DNA of 29,582 nt from Spirochaetia bacterium (GCA_025997655.1 BNUW01000010.1:1-29582); one strand, 5' to 3'; positions 14,535-22,844 are shown, numbered from the stretch's first letter. The notes: generated from the letters alone by a model not told the origin. Made by a program: numbers and translations.

Positions 14535-15621
14535 AGTAATAATAGCTATGTCCGGGGGGGTGGACAGCTCCGTTGCGGCATGGCTTATGAAAGAGGCGGG
14601 GCATGATTGCATCGGCATAACCCTAAAGCTCTTTGTAAACGACGATATTGGAAAGCCAAAACACACTTCCTGCTGCTCCCTTGATGATATAAACGATGCC
14701 CGGGCAGTGGCCTACCGCATGGGTATGCCCCACTACGTCTTAAACTTTACCGAAGATTTCCGCGAAAGGGTGATAAACCGCTTTATCGAAACATACCGGC
14801 AGGGGGCCACCCCCAACCCCTGCATCGACTGCAACCGGTTCATCAAGTTTTCCCGGCTTCTGGAACGGGCGCGGCAGCTTGACTTTGACACCATCGTTAC
14901 CGGCCATTATGCCCGGATAGAACGGGACGGCCCTAATGGACGCTTCCTCTTAAAGCGTTCGGTGGATACCAGGAAGGACCAGACCTATGTCCTCTACGCC
15001 ATGACCCAGGATCAACTGGCCCACACCGAATTTCCCCTGGGAAACCTGACCAAGCCCCAGGTCCGGGATCTCGCCTGCGCCCAGGGCTTTGAGAACGCCA
15101 GGAAACACGACAGCCAGGACATCTGCTTTGTCCCCGACCGGGATTACGGTGGATTTATCGAACACTATACCGGGGAAATTTCACCTGAAGGAACTATCGT
15201 CGATGAGAATGGCCGGGTCCTGGGCACGCACCGGGGCATCATCCGCTACACCATCGGCCAGCGTCGGGGCCTGGGAATTGCGCTAAACGATCCGGTGTAT
15301 GTTAAAGCCAAGTCGGCGGCGGACAACACGGTAACCCTGGGCCCCGAAACATCCCTCTACGCTAAATCCCTGACCGCCACCGACCTCAAACTGATTGCCT
15401 GCGACCGGCTGGAGCGCCCCCTGCGGGTAACCGTAAAAACCCGGTACCTCCAAAAAGAACAATGGGCCACCGCAGAACAGACAGGATGCGATACCCTGCG
15501 AGTGGACTTTGACGAGCCCCAACGCGCCATCACACCGGGACAGGCGGTGGTGCTGTACGATGGAGATGTGGTTGTAGGCGGCGGCACGATAAATGATACT
15601 ACGGAGCGTTATGTGCAATAA
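14527..15621 (+). CDS. mnmA: tRNA-specific 2-thiouridylase MnmA
   Basis: The 364-residue enzyme inserts sulphur at U34 of tRNAs for Lys, Glu and Gln. Visible are the PP-loop ATP site SGGVDSS at 9-15, the two catalytic cysteines (C99 in NPCIDCNRF and C200 in SQDICF), the tRNA-binding RKDQTYVLY stretch, and the C-terminal beta-barrel with IRYTIGQRRGLGI. It starts inside the HD gene. The last codons and stop (GTTATGTGCAATAA) coincide with the left arm of a 20-nt inverted repeat that brackets the downstream broken gene, so the native C-terminus may have been altered by that event. Confidence 0.96.
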   Translation: MGKVIIAMSGGVDSSVAAWLMKEAGHDCIGITLKLFVNDDIGKPKHTSCCSLDDINDARAVAYRMGMPHYVLNFTEDFRERVINRFIETYRQGATPNPCIDCNRFIKFSRLLERARQLDFDTIVTGHYARIERDGPNGRFLLKRSVDTRKDQTYVLYAMTQDQLAHTEFPLGNLTKPQVRDLACAQGFENARKHDSQDICFVPDRDYGGFIEHYTGEISPEGTIVDENGRVLGTHRGIIRYTIGQRRGLGIALNDPVYVKAKSAADNTVTLGPETSLYAKSLTATDLKLIACDRLERPLRVTVKTRYLQKEQWATAEQTGCDTLRVDFDEPQRAITPGQAVVLYDGDVVVGGGTINDTTERYVQ

Positions 15622-15627
15622 TTTTTC
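15608..15627 (+). repeat. 20-nt repeat arm at the mnmA stop codon
   Basis: GTTATGTGCAATAATTTTTC at this place is the reverse complement of 16284-16303 at 19 of 20 positions. A shorter copy, GTTATGTGCAAT, lies at 28543-28554 just after nrdJ, and GTTATGTGCA ends the core at 29388-29412. Confidence 0.8.
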
Positions 15628-15634
15628 AAAGAAA

Positions 15635-15658
15635 ATGCGCCGCATCCGTGCGGCGCAT
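15635..15658. terminator. Hairpin after mnmA
   Basis: ATGCGCCGCA and TGCGGCGCAT form a perfect 10-bp stem with loop TCCG. On the plus strand it is followed by an A/T-rich tail with few consecutive T. On the minus strand TTTTCTTT follows. A factor-independent terminator or bidirectional transcript end is likely. Confidence 0.65.
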
Positions 15659-15680
15659 AAGAAATAAATTTAAAAAAGTA

Positions 15681-15709
15681 TTGACAAGAACATTTGGTTA
15701 GTATATAAT
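15681..15709 (+). promoter_or_regulatory. Perfect-consensus sigma-70 promoter
   Basis: TTGACA (15681-15686), exactly 17 bases, and TATAAT (15704-15709), 23 bases before the start of the broken glycosylase-like gene. Such a strong consensus on an AT-rich single-gene unit is unusual in this window and resembles the promoter at 28642-28669. Confidence 0.85.
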
Positions 15710-15732
15710 CAAATAAATTATGGGGGTGTAAA

Positions 15733-16237
15733 ATGCTTAAGTGTGAGTTTAATTGTTCGGATGTTATTGTAAAAAAATATTTTCAGAAAAATATTCCTCA
15801 AAATAATTCTATAAAAATGGTACTCATTTCCGAAGCATTACCGTTAAATATTGGTGACTATTTTGACGGAAAAAACGAACCAAAGTTTATAAAAAATACA
15901 AACACAATATTCAATTCATTGGGGTATAATTATAAAACGTATAAAGATTATTTAAGTAATGGCATATATTTAACAACGGCAATAAAATGTATGAAAAAAG
16001 ACTATCTGGTTGGATCTGAAACAATAAAAAATTGTTCAATATTATTGGAAAAGGAAATATAATGAAAAAATAATACCGGTGGGATCGACATATAAAATAA
16101 GGGGAGGAATTTATGAATCAAACGGTATAAGGTTTTTCCCTTCATATACACAAACGGGAGACAGTTTTGGATTGGAAAAATCAAAAGTTGAAATGATAAC
16201 ACAAGATATAAAAAAGGCAATGGAAATAATAGGATAA
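15733..16237 (+). pseudogene. Uracil-DNA-glycosylase-superfamily gene, internally deleted
   Basis: The first 109 codons (to the stop at 16062) give an N-terminal part with VLISEALPLNIGDYFDG and LSNGIYLTTAIKCMKKDY, then KNCSILLEKE. From about 16064 to 16237 a second frame gives the missing end of the same kind of protein: IIPVGSTYKIRGGIYESNGI, then FFPSYTQTGDSFGLEKSKVE. Between them a strand-helix section, probably 30-40 codons and expected in this family, is absent and the frame is shifted. The parts look like small UDG-like proteins of about 190 residues. Base composition is far more AT-rich than mnmA or glyS, so it was probably acquired. Promoter and start are intact; the lesion seems recent. 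Confidence 0.7.
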
Positions 16238-16283
16238 AAAATTTATTGTAAAAATGCCCTCCGCCACCCATGGCTCCGGGCAA

Positions 16284-16364
16284 GAAAAATTACTGCACAT
16301 AACATACGCTATACGCGCAGACCAAAGGTCTGACGCCGCAGTAGCGGCTTGGCCGTCGTATAGC
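16284..16364. repeat. Structured cassette-end element with multi-hairpin fold
   Basis: This contains the inverted copy of the 20-nt arm (16284-16303) and a 25-nt core (16292-16316) that is the exact reverse complement of 29388-29412. The core runs into a fold: outer stem GCTATACG (16308-16315) with CGTATAGC (16357-16364), and inside it CAGACC-AAA-GGTCTG (16318-16332) and GCCGC-AGTA-GCGGC (16335-16348). A GTTATGTGC end beside a long imperfect palindrome recalls integron attC sites. A terminator or mobile-element end is an alternative. The remaining bases up to 16400 hold nothing else I can name. Confidence 0.6.
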
Positions 16365-16400
16365 TTTCACGATATATCTTGCATTTTGGAACCGGCTCAT

Positions 16401-16685
16401 TTATTCAATAGAAAATACACGATACACACCGGTGGGGGTTTTGTTCTCCGCATCCACCGTCTCTACCCTCGCCCGGGGCGGCCCCTGGTGGAGCCACCGG
16501 AGAAACAGGTCCAGGTTGTCCTGCGGTCCTTCCGCCCAGACATCCACTACATCCCTGTCACGGGTGTTCCGCACCCATCCGGTCAGGCCGAGACGGGCGG
16601 CTTCGTTGTAGGCCGTATACCGGAACCCCACCCCCTGAACCCTTCCCCGGATTTGGGCAAAAAAAGCCCCGGCATCACTATCCAT
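16401..16685 (-). CDS. acyP: Acylphosphatase
   Basis: The protein has 94 residues, the normal length. It hydrolyses the carboxyl-phosphate bond of small acyl phosphates in the cytoplasm. The phosphate-binding loop with its arginine is GRVQGVGFRY at about 14-23, and the catalytic asparagine lies in LTGWVRNTRD at about 34-43. The start at 16685 lies 21 bases after the glyS stop, with no strong ribosome-binding site of its own, so it is probably co-transcribed with glyS. Its stop is about 36 bases from the structured element on the other side. Confidence 0.92.
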   Translation of the reverse strand: MDSDAGAFFAQIRGRVQGVGFRYTAYNEAARLGLTGWVRNTRDRDVVDVWAEGPQDNLDLFLRWLHQGPPRARVETVDAENKTPTGVYRVFSIE

Positions 16686-16706
16686 GGAAATGTCGCGCTT
16701 TTCGGC

Positions 16707-18095
16707 TTATTTAAGCCGCTTGTACTCCCGGATCTCCTTCCACAGCCGTTCCCCCAGTTCCGCCCGGGGCAATCGCACCTGTTCCATGGAATCCCGGAAG
16801 CGCAGGGTTACGGTGCCGTTGTCCTTTGACTCGTAGTCGATGGTGACGCAGAAGGGGGTTCCCGCCTCGTCCTGCCGCCGGTACCGCCGCCCGATAGCCC
16901 CCGCCTGATCATAGTCGGTGGAAAAGTCCTCCCGCAGTTCGGTGCGGATATCCTGGGCCAGTTCCGCCAGGCCGTCCTTTTTCATCAGCGGCAGGATGGC
17001 CACCGTGATGGGCGCAACGGTCGGATGGAAACGCAGCACCGTCCGGTAATCATCGTCGTTGCCCTTATCCGCTACCTTCTCCTCGTCGTAGGCGTCGCAG
17101 AGGATCATCAGCAGGGTCCGGGTAAGGCCCGCAGAGGTTTCGATGATAAAGGGGATGTAGCGCTCGTTGTTGTTTTCCTGATCGATGTACTGGAGGTCCT
17201 TGCCGCTGAACTCGGTGTGCCGGGAGAGGTCGTAGTTGGAGCGGTTATGGATGCCCTCAAGCTCCTTCCAGCCCATGGGAAACAGGTACTCAATGTCGTA
17301 GGCGTCCTTGGCGTAGTGGGCCAGCTCATCCGGGCCGTGCTGGTGCCAGCGAAGGTGGTCCATCTTGACCCCCAGCTTTTCGTAGTAGGCCCAGCGCTGA
17401 ACTTTCCATTCATTGAAGGTGTCAACATCGGTACCGGGCTTCACAAAGTACTGCATCTCCATCTGCTCGAATTCGCAGGTGCGGAAAATGAAGTTCTTGG
17501 TCACAATCTCGTTGCGGAACGCCTTGCCGATCTGGGCAATGCCGAAGGGTATCTTCATCCGGTTGGACTGGATGATGTTTTTGTAGTTAACGTAAATCCC
17601 CTGGGCGGTTTCGGGCCGCAGGTAGATAAGGTTGGTGTCCACCGCGCCTGCCTCCGCCTCCACCGGGCCGATGTGGGTCTTAAACATCAGGTTGAACTTC
17701 CGGGTGTCGGTCAGTTCCCCCCCGCAATCGGGGCACTTCTTTTCCGCCAGGTTTGCAGGGTCTATCTGATCCGCCCGGAACCGGGTCTTGCACTTCTTGC
17801 AGTCCACCAGGGGGTCGGTAAAGTTTTCCACATGCCCGGAGGCTTCCCAGGTCCGGGGGTGCATCAGGATAGCCGCGTCCAGGCCCACGATATTGTCGTG
17901 AAGCTGGGTCATTGTTTTCCACCAATTCCCGGCGATACGGTTTTTCAGCTCTATCCCCAGGGGGCCGTAATCCCAGGCGCCGCTCTGGCCCCCGTAAATC
18001 TCTGATGACTGAAACACAAAGCCCCGCCGTTTGGCAAGGGACGTGATTTTCTCCATAGTGGCGGGACCCTGATACTCGGTTAGTTCTTCGGACAT
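16707..18095 (-). CDS. glyS: Glycyl-tRNA synthetase, single-chain class II type
   Basis: The 462-residue enzyme is of the homodimeric type that charges tRNA-Gly. It has the N-terminal KRRGFVFQSSEIYGG, a zinc ribbon (CKKC and CPDC at about 99-124), class II motif 2 (FRNEIVTKNFIFRTCEFEQ), motif 3 around SAGLTRTLLMIL, and the C-terminal anticodon-binding domain ending near the stop (DSMEQVRLPRAELGE). The start follows AAAGGAGAC. It is divergent from the Mla operon. The window also carries a tRNA-Gly gene at 24755, but there is no direct link. Confidence 0.96.
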   Translation of the reverse strand: MSEELTEYQGPATMEKITSLAKRRGFVFQSSEIYGGQSGAWDYGPLGIELKNRIAGNWWKTMTQLHDNIVGLDAAILMHPRTWEASGHVENFTDPLVDCKKCKTRFRADQIDPANLAEKKCPDCGGELTDTRKFNLMFKTHIGPVEAEAGAVDTNLIYLRPETAQGIYVNYKNIIQSNRMKIPFGIAQIGKAFRNEIVTKNFIFRTCEFEQMEMQYFVKPGTDVDTFNEWKVQRWAYYEKLGVKMDHLRWHQHGPDELAHYAKDAYDIEYLFPMGWKELEGIHNRSNYDLSRHTEFSGKDLQYIDQENNNERYIPFIIETSAGLTRTLLMILCDAYDEEKVADKGNDDDYRTVLRFHPTVAPITVAILPLMKKDGLAELAQDIRTELREDFSTDYDQAGAIGRRYRRQDEAGTPFCVTIDYESKDNGTVTLRFRDSMEQVRLPRAELGERLWKEIREYKRLK

Positions 18096-18163
18096 AAAAT
18101 AGTCTCCTTTAGGTCAATATACTATATAAAAACAATATGCTATGCTATAGGTACGGGACCGGG

Positions 18164-18934
18164 ATGAAGATCAGACTGACGCGCTTGAATAACGCTCTTT
18201 ATACGCTGGGCTTTTTCGCCAAAACCCTTCACGGCATCGGAAGTTTTGCGCTCCGGGGGCAGGCGGCGTATAAGATTCTTATCATGCAGATTCTCTTTAC
18301 CTTTGTGGAAGCCCTGGGGATTGCCTCTATGCTGGCCCTGGGGATAGGCGCCGCGGTGCAAGTGATCGGTATGCCCCTCCTTTCAAGCTTTTCCCAGGAA
18401 AAGCTCATCTATACCATGCTGATCATCATCGTTACCCGGGAATTGGGGCCCCTCTTGGCGGCGTTCATCATCATCGCCCGGTCGGCAACGGCCATTGCCA
18501 CCGAACTGGGGGGGATGGTTATTTCCCATGAGGTGGAGGCCTATATTTCCGTCGGGGTTGACCCCATAGAACACCTGGCGGTGCCCCGTTTCCTGGGGGT
18601 AACCCTTTCCCTGTTCCTGCTGAACATCTACTTTTCCGTTTTCGGCCTGGCAGGGTCTTTTTTCGTGGTCCAGTTCTTTAACCCCATGCCGGCGAGCTAC
18701 TATTTCAGCAATATTCTTGAGGTCCTGACCATTCAGGATATACTCATTTCCATCATAAAGAGTGTCAGCTTCGGGATGATTATCGCGATTCTGGCGATAA
18801 CAAACGGGTTTTCCGTGGAACGGGCCAGCACGGAGGTCCCCGTGGTGGGGCTTAAGGCCGTGGGTTCATCCTTCGCGTGGTGCATCCTGGTGGATGTGCT
18901 GCTTTCGGCTCTGTATTATACGGCGCTGAGCTAG
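18164..18934 (+). CDS. mlaE: MlaE-type phospholipid transport permease
   Basis: The protein has 256 residues from ATG 18164. An in-frame ATG at 18137 would add nine residues that fall in the probable promoter. It is a membrane protein of the MlaE/YrbE family with the hallmark segment VTRELGPLLAAFIIIARSAT, then AIATELGGM and EVEAYISVGVDPIEHLAVPR. It would form the inner-membrane core of an ABC system moving phospholipids between membranes. It is first in the operon; the ATPase gene follows after 12 bases. Upstream TATGCTATA-like boxes suggest a divergent promoter region shared with glyS. Confidence 0.9.
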   Translation: MKIRLTRLNNALYTLGFFAKTLHGIGSFALRGQAAYKILIMQILFTFVEALGIASMLALGIGAAVQVIGMPLLSSFSQEKLIYTMLIIIVTRELGPLLAAFIIIARSATAIATELGGMVISHEVEAYISVGVDPIEHLAVPRFLGVTLSLFLLNIYFSVFGLAGSFFVVQFFNPMPASYYFSNILEVLTIQDILISIIKSVSFGMIIAILAITNGFSVERASTEVPVVGLKAVGSSFAWCILVDVLLSALYYTALS

Positions 18935-18946
18935 AGGTGGCGGGGT

Positions 18947-19696
18947 ATGGCGGAACCAATCATCGAATTGAAGGATGTATCATTCTCGGCACAGGACAGG
19001 GAGATTGTGCAGCATACATCCTTGCAATTTGAGGAGGGGATAACTACGGCCCTGGTGGGACCCTCCGGGGAGGGGAAGAGCACGGTACTCAAACTGGCCG
19101 CGGGGCTCCTGGTTCCCTCCGGAGGGGCGGTGTTTTTCCGGGGAAAGAATATGGCCGCCATGAACCGGGCGCAGAATATGGCTTTTCGTCAGGAAGGGGC
19201 GGTGGTGTTTCAGGACTCGGCGCTCTGGGCGAATCAGGACCTGTTCCAATGCCTGGAACTCCCCTTAAAAATACACTTTCCCCAAATGAAAGAGGAGGAC
19301 CGGAAAGCGCGTATCGCCGAGGTGTTGAAGGAAGTGGGGTATACTAAGGATGTTCATGTCCGGCCCGCCATGCTGAGTATGGGGGAGCAGAAACTTATCG
19401 CCTTTGCCCGGGCCATGTTGTGCCGTCCGGGGCTCCTGTTTCTGGACGAATGGACCGAATCCCTGGACGATACCGCAGCCAAGCGGCTTATCGGTTTGGT
19501 AAAGAAGCTGCAGGCTGAACAGAAGACCATCATTTTTGTAAGCCATGATTTACGTATTATTAAAAACCTGGCGGATATCATCATTACGATTGCAAGCGGT
19601 CAGCCGGGCCTTATCGTGACTAAGGATCAGCTGGTGAAAAACGAAAACCTATCTGAAATAATTGAGAGCGGTGTTGCCCTGGGGGGTATCCCATGA
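18947..19696 (+). CDS. mlaF: MlaF-type ABC ATPase
   Basis: The protein has 249 residues with one nucleotide-binding domain: Walker A GPSGEGKST (about 38-46), signature LSMGEQKLIAFARAM, Walker B LLFLDEWTESLD and switch histidine in FVSHDL. The signature has M-E in place of the usual G-G/Q, and the residue after the Walker B glutamate is tryptophan, not proline. Both are mild departures that leave the catalytic glutamate in place. The ribosome-binding site is GAGGTGG. The stop overlaps the mlaD start (ATGA). It energises lipid transport with MlaE. Confidence 0.9.
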   Translation: MAEPIIELKDVSFSAQDREIVQHTSLQFEEGITTALVGPSGEGKSTVLKLAAGLLVPSGGAVFFRGKNMAAMNRAQNMAFRQEGAVVFQDSALWANQDLFQCLELPLKIHFPQMKEEDRKARIAEVLKEVGYTKDVHVRPAMLSMGEQKLIAFARAMLCRPGLLFLDEWTESLDDTAAKRLIGLVKKLQAEQKTIIFVSHDLRIIKNLADIIITIASGQPGLIVTKDQLVKNENLSEIIESGVALGGIP

Positions 19697-20757
19697 AATT
19701 CAGAATCCGGAATGCCGATAAAATTGTGGGGCTGTTTATTATTATTGCCCTGGGCATCGTGATTTTTGCAATTTTCATGATCGGCAGCAAGCACCGCTGG
19801 TTTGCCAAGGACGGTCTTTATAGAACCTACTTTGATACCGCTTCAGGGCTGAGTACCAATATGCCGGTGCAGTACAAGGGTTTTACCATTGGGAATGTGA
19901 AAACCTTTGACCTCAACGATGAGGATAAGGTGGAGGTTTATTTTACTATTTATGACACCTACCTTGACCGGGTACGGGAGGGGAGTCTGGTGGAACTCCG
20001 CTCCAGTCCCATTGGTATCGGGGGGAGCCAGTTGATCTTTTACCCCGGACTTGCGGAGGCGCCAATGGAGGGGGATATTATCTACAATGTCAATTCCGAC
20101 GAAGGAAAGCTGCTTCTTGAAAAGGGGCTGGCATTTGTACCGAACCAGGATGACAGTATTACTACCATTGTCAACCGGGTGACTACCCTGCTGGGGAATA
20201 TCAACGGCATGGTGACCCAGCTCCGGGCCGCTTTCCGGGGCGCCGATACAGCGGGCCGCCCCGATGACACCGCCCTGGGCCGAACCATGGCCGGCGTAGA
20301 GGGCGCCGTCAAGGACGCGTCTTCCCTTATCAGGAATGTGGACGGTTCCCTTGAGCCCATCCTGGTGGATGTGGATGAACTCATCGCGAAAATAAATGCA
20401 ATCCTCGCCCAGGCGCAGTCGCTGCTCGGCGATTTGAAGGTTGTTTCTACGGAGCTGGCCAATCCGGATAGCCTGGTACTTACCGCCCTGAACACCGACG
20501 GCGCCATATACGCCAATATTGAAAAGGCCCTCAGCGGACTTGCAGGAACCCTAACGAACATAGAGGCTACCACCGCCTATTTACCGGCCCAGGTAATGCC
20601 CCAGGTGATGGGGCTTATTACCCAGGTCCGGGAAGCCCTGATAAGCGTAGAGGATGTACTTACCGGCCTGCGGAACAACCCCCTACTGAAGAACGGAATC
20701 CCCGAAAGGATTCAGCGCGGAACCGGGGGAAGCAGTCCACGAGATGTTACATTTTGA
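19693..20757 (+). CDS. mlaD: MlaD-type MCE-domain lipid-binding protein
   Basis: The protein has 354 residues. One N-terminal membrane helix (GLFIIIALGIVIFAIFMIGS, about 13-32) anchors it to the inner membrane, facing the periplasm. The MCE domain follows (about 38-115), with YFDTASGLSTNMPVQYKGF and VELRSSPIGIGGSQLIFYPG. The remaining 200 residues are helical, Leu/Ala-rich and coiled-coil-like, longer than the short tail of E. coli MlaD and more like PqiB/YebT-type or actinobacterial MCE tails. Such tails can form a lipid-guiding tunnel. The operon here has no recognisable MlaB or MlaC. Confidence 0.88.
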   Translation: MKFRIRNADKIVGLFIIIALGIVIFAIFMIGSKHRWFAKDGLYRTYFDTASGLSTNMPVQYKGFTIGNVKTFDLNDEDKVEVYFTIYDTYLDRVREGSLVELRSSPIGIGGSQLIFYPGLAEAPMEGDIIYNVNSDEGKLLLEKGLAFVPNQDDSITTIVNRVTTLLGNINGMVTQLRAAFRGADTAGRPDDTALGRTMAGVEGAVKDASSLIRNVDGSLEPILVDVDELIAKINAILAQAQSLLGDLKVVSTELANPDSLVLTALNTDGAIYANIEKALSGLAGTLTNIEATTAYLPAQVMPQVMGLITQVREALISVEDVLTGLRNNPLLKNGIPERIQRGTGGSSPRDVTF

Positions 20758-20766
20758 GAATATGCG

Positions 20767-20899
20767 GGAGAAAAGAATATGCCTAAGAATTGGATGGGGG
20801 GTCCTGTCAGCGGGAAAACATAGGGACCCCCCGGAGGGTCCCCCCTATATTTTTCCACTGCCACCCCTAATACCCATTAGGAGGCATATTCTTTTCTCC
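20767..20899. repeat. Palindromic intergenic element after mlaD
   Basis: GGAGAAAAGAATATGCCT (20767-20784) is the exact reverse complement of 20882-20899. The 97 bases between are GC-rich and contain the terminator-like hairpin at 20823-20842. The whole could fold into one long arm-and-branches structure. It may be a miniature mobile element or a processed terminator. No ORF is supported from 20758 to 21170 except as junk frames. Confidence 0.7.
20823..20854 (+). terminator. Factor-independent terminator of the mla operon
   Basis: GGGACCC (20823-20829) and GGGTCCC (20836-20842) pair around a six-base loop. CCCTATATTTTT follows, ending in five T. It lies 66 bases after the mlaD stop. Confidence 0.7.
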
Positions 20900-20988
20900 T
20901 TGATCGCGGGAATTGTGGGGGAAGAGAATGGAGGGAGTGATGGAGCGGGCGGCGTTAGAGAAAGGTAAGCGAAGGGAGATCGGGAATC

Positions 20989-21217
20989 GGGCAGGGGGTG
21001 GGGCGTCCCCGGCCGAATGCATATGGGCCTCCCTGCGGACGGAGACCTATTCGGGCCCCCTGGGGCCGGGCTCCGGGAGCAGATTCCCCCATCAGCATGA
21101 GCGCCGGGGACGCCCCACCCCCTGCCCCATTTACGCATCGGGGGCTCCGGGAGCAGATTCCCCCATCAGCATGAGCGCCGAGGACGCTCCACCCCTGCCC
21201 CATTTACGCATCGGGGT
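20989..21217. repeat. 74-bp tandem duplication with a matching inverted arm
   Basis: The unit at 21071-21144 is repeated at 21145-21217 with two substitutions and a one-base loss in a C run. In addition, 20989-21013 is the perfect 25-base reverse complement of 21103-21127 inside the first copy. Because 74 is not a multiple of three, the two copies are read in different frames by the ORF running through them. The second copy supplies the ATG and first codons of the lipoprotein at 21171. Confidence 0.85.
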
Positions 21218-22049
21218 TTTATGTGCAGTAATACTGTTTGTTATGGCGGGGTGTTCCTCGGCGCCTAAGGGGGATGTTGAGGTGCGGGTTCAGCGGCGGA
21301 ATGCGCTTACCCAGCTTGAGGCGGCTAACCGGGAGGCGGATCGGGGGAATTACGAGCAGGCATTGGCTTTGATCACCGAGGCCCGGCGGCTTGCGGTTAG
21401 CGCCGATGATGCGGCACTGATTGTGGAAACGGGGCTTTCCCAGGGAAATATTTTTTCCTATATGGGGCGTAGCGCCGAAGCTCAGACGTTTTTTGACGCG
21501 GCCCTGGCGGAGGCGGAACGGACCGGCGATGGGGAACTGGTTGCGGCAAGCCGGATTTATATAGCCAGGAATAGGCTTCAGAGCATGATTGCCGAAGGTA
21601 ATCCCGGTAACGGTGGCAATGCAATTGCCATTGCGGAAGTGCGGGACCAGGTGCGGTTGGAACTGCCCCGAATAAAAAAATCGCAGACCGCTATTGCCTT
21701 GGGCTGGACGGTGATTGGTCTGGCAGAGAAAGAACTGGGCCATTGGAATGATGCGGAGAAGGGGATCATGAATGCCCTGGGTATTCATGTTAAGGGAAAG
21801 TACCTGGAACTGGCGGCTTATGATTGGTACCTTATCGCCTCGGTACGTTCCGTGGCGGGACAGTATGCATCCGCCCTGGACGCCCTGGAAAACGCCCTTA
21901 GCTATGACCGCCGGACGGAAAACACCTATGGCCTGGGAACGGATTGGAAGGCCATGGGGGATGTGTATACAAAGATGGGAAATACCGCCAATGCGGAAAA
22001 CGCCTACCGCCGTTCTGCGGAAATTTTCCGGTCCATCAACCGGGAGTAG
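21171..22049 (+). CDS. TPR-repeat lipoprotein
   Basis: The protein has 292 residues. After a 16-residue lead comes a hydrophobic stretch and lipobox, GVLCAVILFVMAGC, so it is probably exported and lipidated. The rest is helical repeats of TPR type, for example GNYEQALALITEARRLA, NIFSYMGRSAEAQTFFDAAL, GHWNDAEKGIMNAL, GQYASALDALENAL and GNTANAENAYRRSAEIF, about five units. Such proteins are scaffolds in the envelope. The start is uncertain: ATG 21171 lies in the second copy of a tandem repeat with no ribosome-binding site, and earlier in-frame ATGs read through repeat sequence. It is followed 45 bases later by another lipoprotein gene. Confidence 0.75.
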   Translation: MSAEDAPPLPHLRIGVLCAVILFVMAGCSSAPKGDVEVRVQRRNALTQLEAANREADRGNYEQALALITEARRLAVSADDAALIVETGLSQGNIFSYMGRSAEAQTFFDAALAEAERTGDGELVAASRIYIARNRLQSMIAEGNPGNGGNAIAIAEVRDQVRLELPRIKKSQTAIALGWTVIGLAEKELGHWNDAEKGIMNALGIHVKGKYLELAAYDWYLIASVRSVAGQYASALDALENALSYDRRTENTYGLGTDWKAMGDVYTKMGNTANAENAYRRSAEIFRSINRE

Positions 22050-22094
22050 ACCCGCAGGGAGCTTCGTGGATATACTATTATATAGGAGAAACCG

Positions 22095-22838
22095 GTGAAA
22101 AATCCAATCGTTAAATTTGCGGAAGCGGCTATTGTCTTCGGGCTCTGTATGGGATGCGCCAGTTTCGGGAGCCAAAAGGCAAGGGATCTTTCTTCCCATT
22201 TGCCCCTGGGCATGGTTACGGTGGTGTCGAACTACAATATCTATTGGGAGGACGAGGACCCCGGCGTTTCGGAGTGGCCGCAAAAGAAGGAAAACCCTGA
22301 AAAAACACGGATTTCAAGGGCGGATGTCCTTATCAACGATGCGGAGGCTATTCTCCGGCAAAGTTTTGCCGATGCGGGAATCACTGCGGTGGCGCCGAAG
22401 GCCCGGATACTCGAGTCCCAGGCCTATGCAAATGCGAAACGAAAACGCGCATGGAACAATAAAAGTACCGCCATAGCCGATGGCTACGGGCCTGTTGATT
22501 ACGGGGACAAAAAATTTGCCGCAGCCCTGGCTGAAGAAACCGGGGTTAAGGCGGGGATTTATATCGTTTTTGATTTTTCCAAGGTCATGACAACCGGGGT
22601 AGGTAAAACCGGTTATTTCCGGGCTCAGTTGTATATGACGGTGATCATCGTTGATGAAAAAGGGCAAATTCTCTATAAAAAGAACCGCTTTGTGAGTAGT
22701 GACGACCGAATACGGGTAACTCTTCGGGCTTTTAATGAGAACGAACTGATGGACCTCTTCAGAACCAATATTGCCAATGCCTGCTATCTTTTTATTCAGG
22801 AATTTGCCGCCTTAAATTCCCTTGAACTGGAAAAATAG
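22095..22838 (+). CDS. Putative lipoprotein of unknown function
   Basis: The protein has 247 residues with a GTG start ten bases after TAGGAG. The N-terminus AEAAIVFGLCMGCASFGS is a signal peptide with a lipobox-like cysteine. I do not recognise the mature domain. It has an alternating strand/helix pattern, with VTVVSNYNIYWEDE near residue 41, ADVLINDAEAILRQSFADAG (about 76-95), and a beta-rich end, QLYMTVIIVDEKGQILYKK (about 178-196). This loosely resembles envelope proteins that take a surface-associated alpha/beta fold. It lies between a TPR lipoprotein and a secreted protein and is probably in the same transcript. Confidence 0.75.
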   Translation: MKNPIVKFAEAAIVFGLCMGCASFGSQKARDLSSHLPLGMVTVVSNYNIYWEDEDPGVSEWPQKKENPEKTRISRADVLINDAEAILRQSFADAGITAVAPKARILESQAYANAKRKRAWNNKSTAIADGYGPVDYGDKKFAAALAEETGVKAGIYIVFDFSKVMTTGVGKTGYFRAQLYMTVIIVDEKGQILYKKNRFVSSDDRIRVTLRAFNENELMDLFRTNIANACYLFIQEFAALNSLELEK

Positions 22839-22844
22839 CGGCTT

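Noticed and set aside
16308..16364. CRISPR-like or tandem array
   Set aside because: The hairpins are all different and no spaced direct repeats exist here or elsewhere in the window.
17025..18005. Long open frame (326 codons) antisense to glyS
   Set aside because: It is a shadow of the GC-rich glyS codons; it has no ribosome-binding site and a repetitive Val/Gly/Leu composition.
18137..18163. Earlier mlaE start
   Set aside because: The codons fall in an AT-rich promoter-like stretch with no ribosome-binding site; MKIRLTRL at 18164 suits the family better.
21219..22283. 354-codon antisense frame over the TPR lipoprotein
   Set aside because: It crosses two good plus-strand genes with signal peptides and ribosome-binding sites; its composition is unlike a protein.
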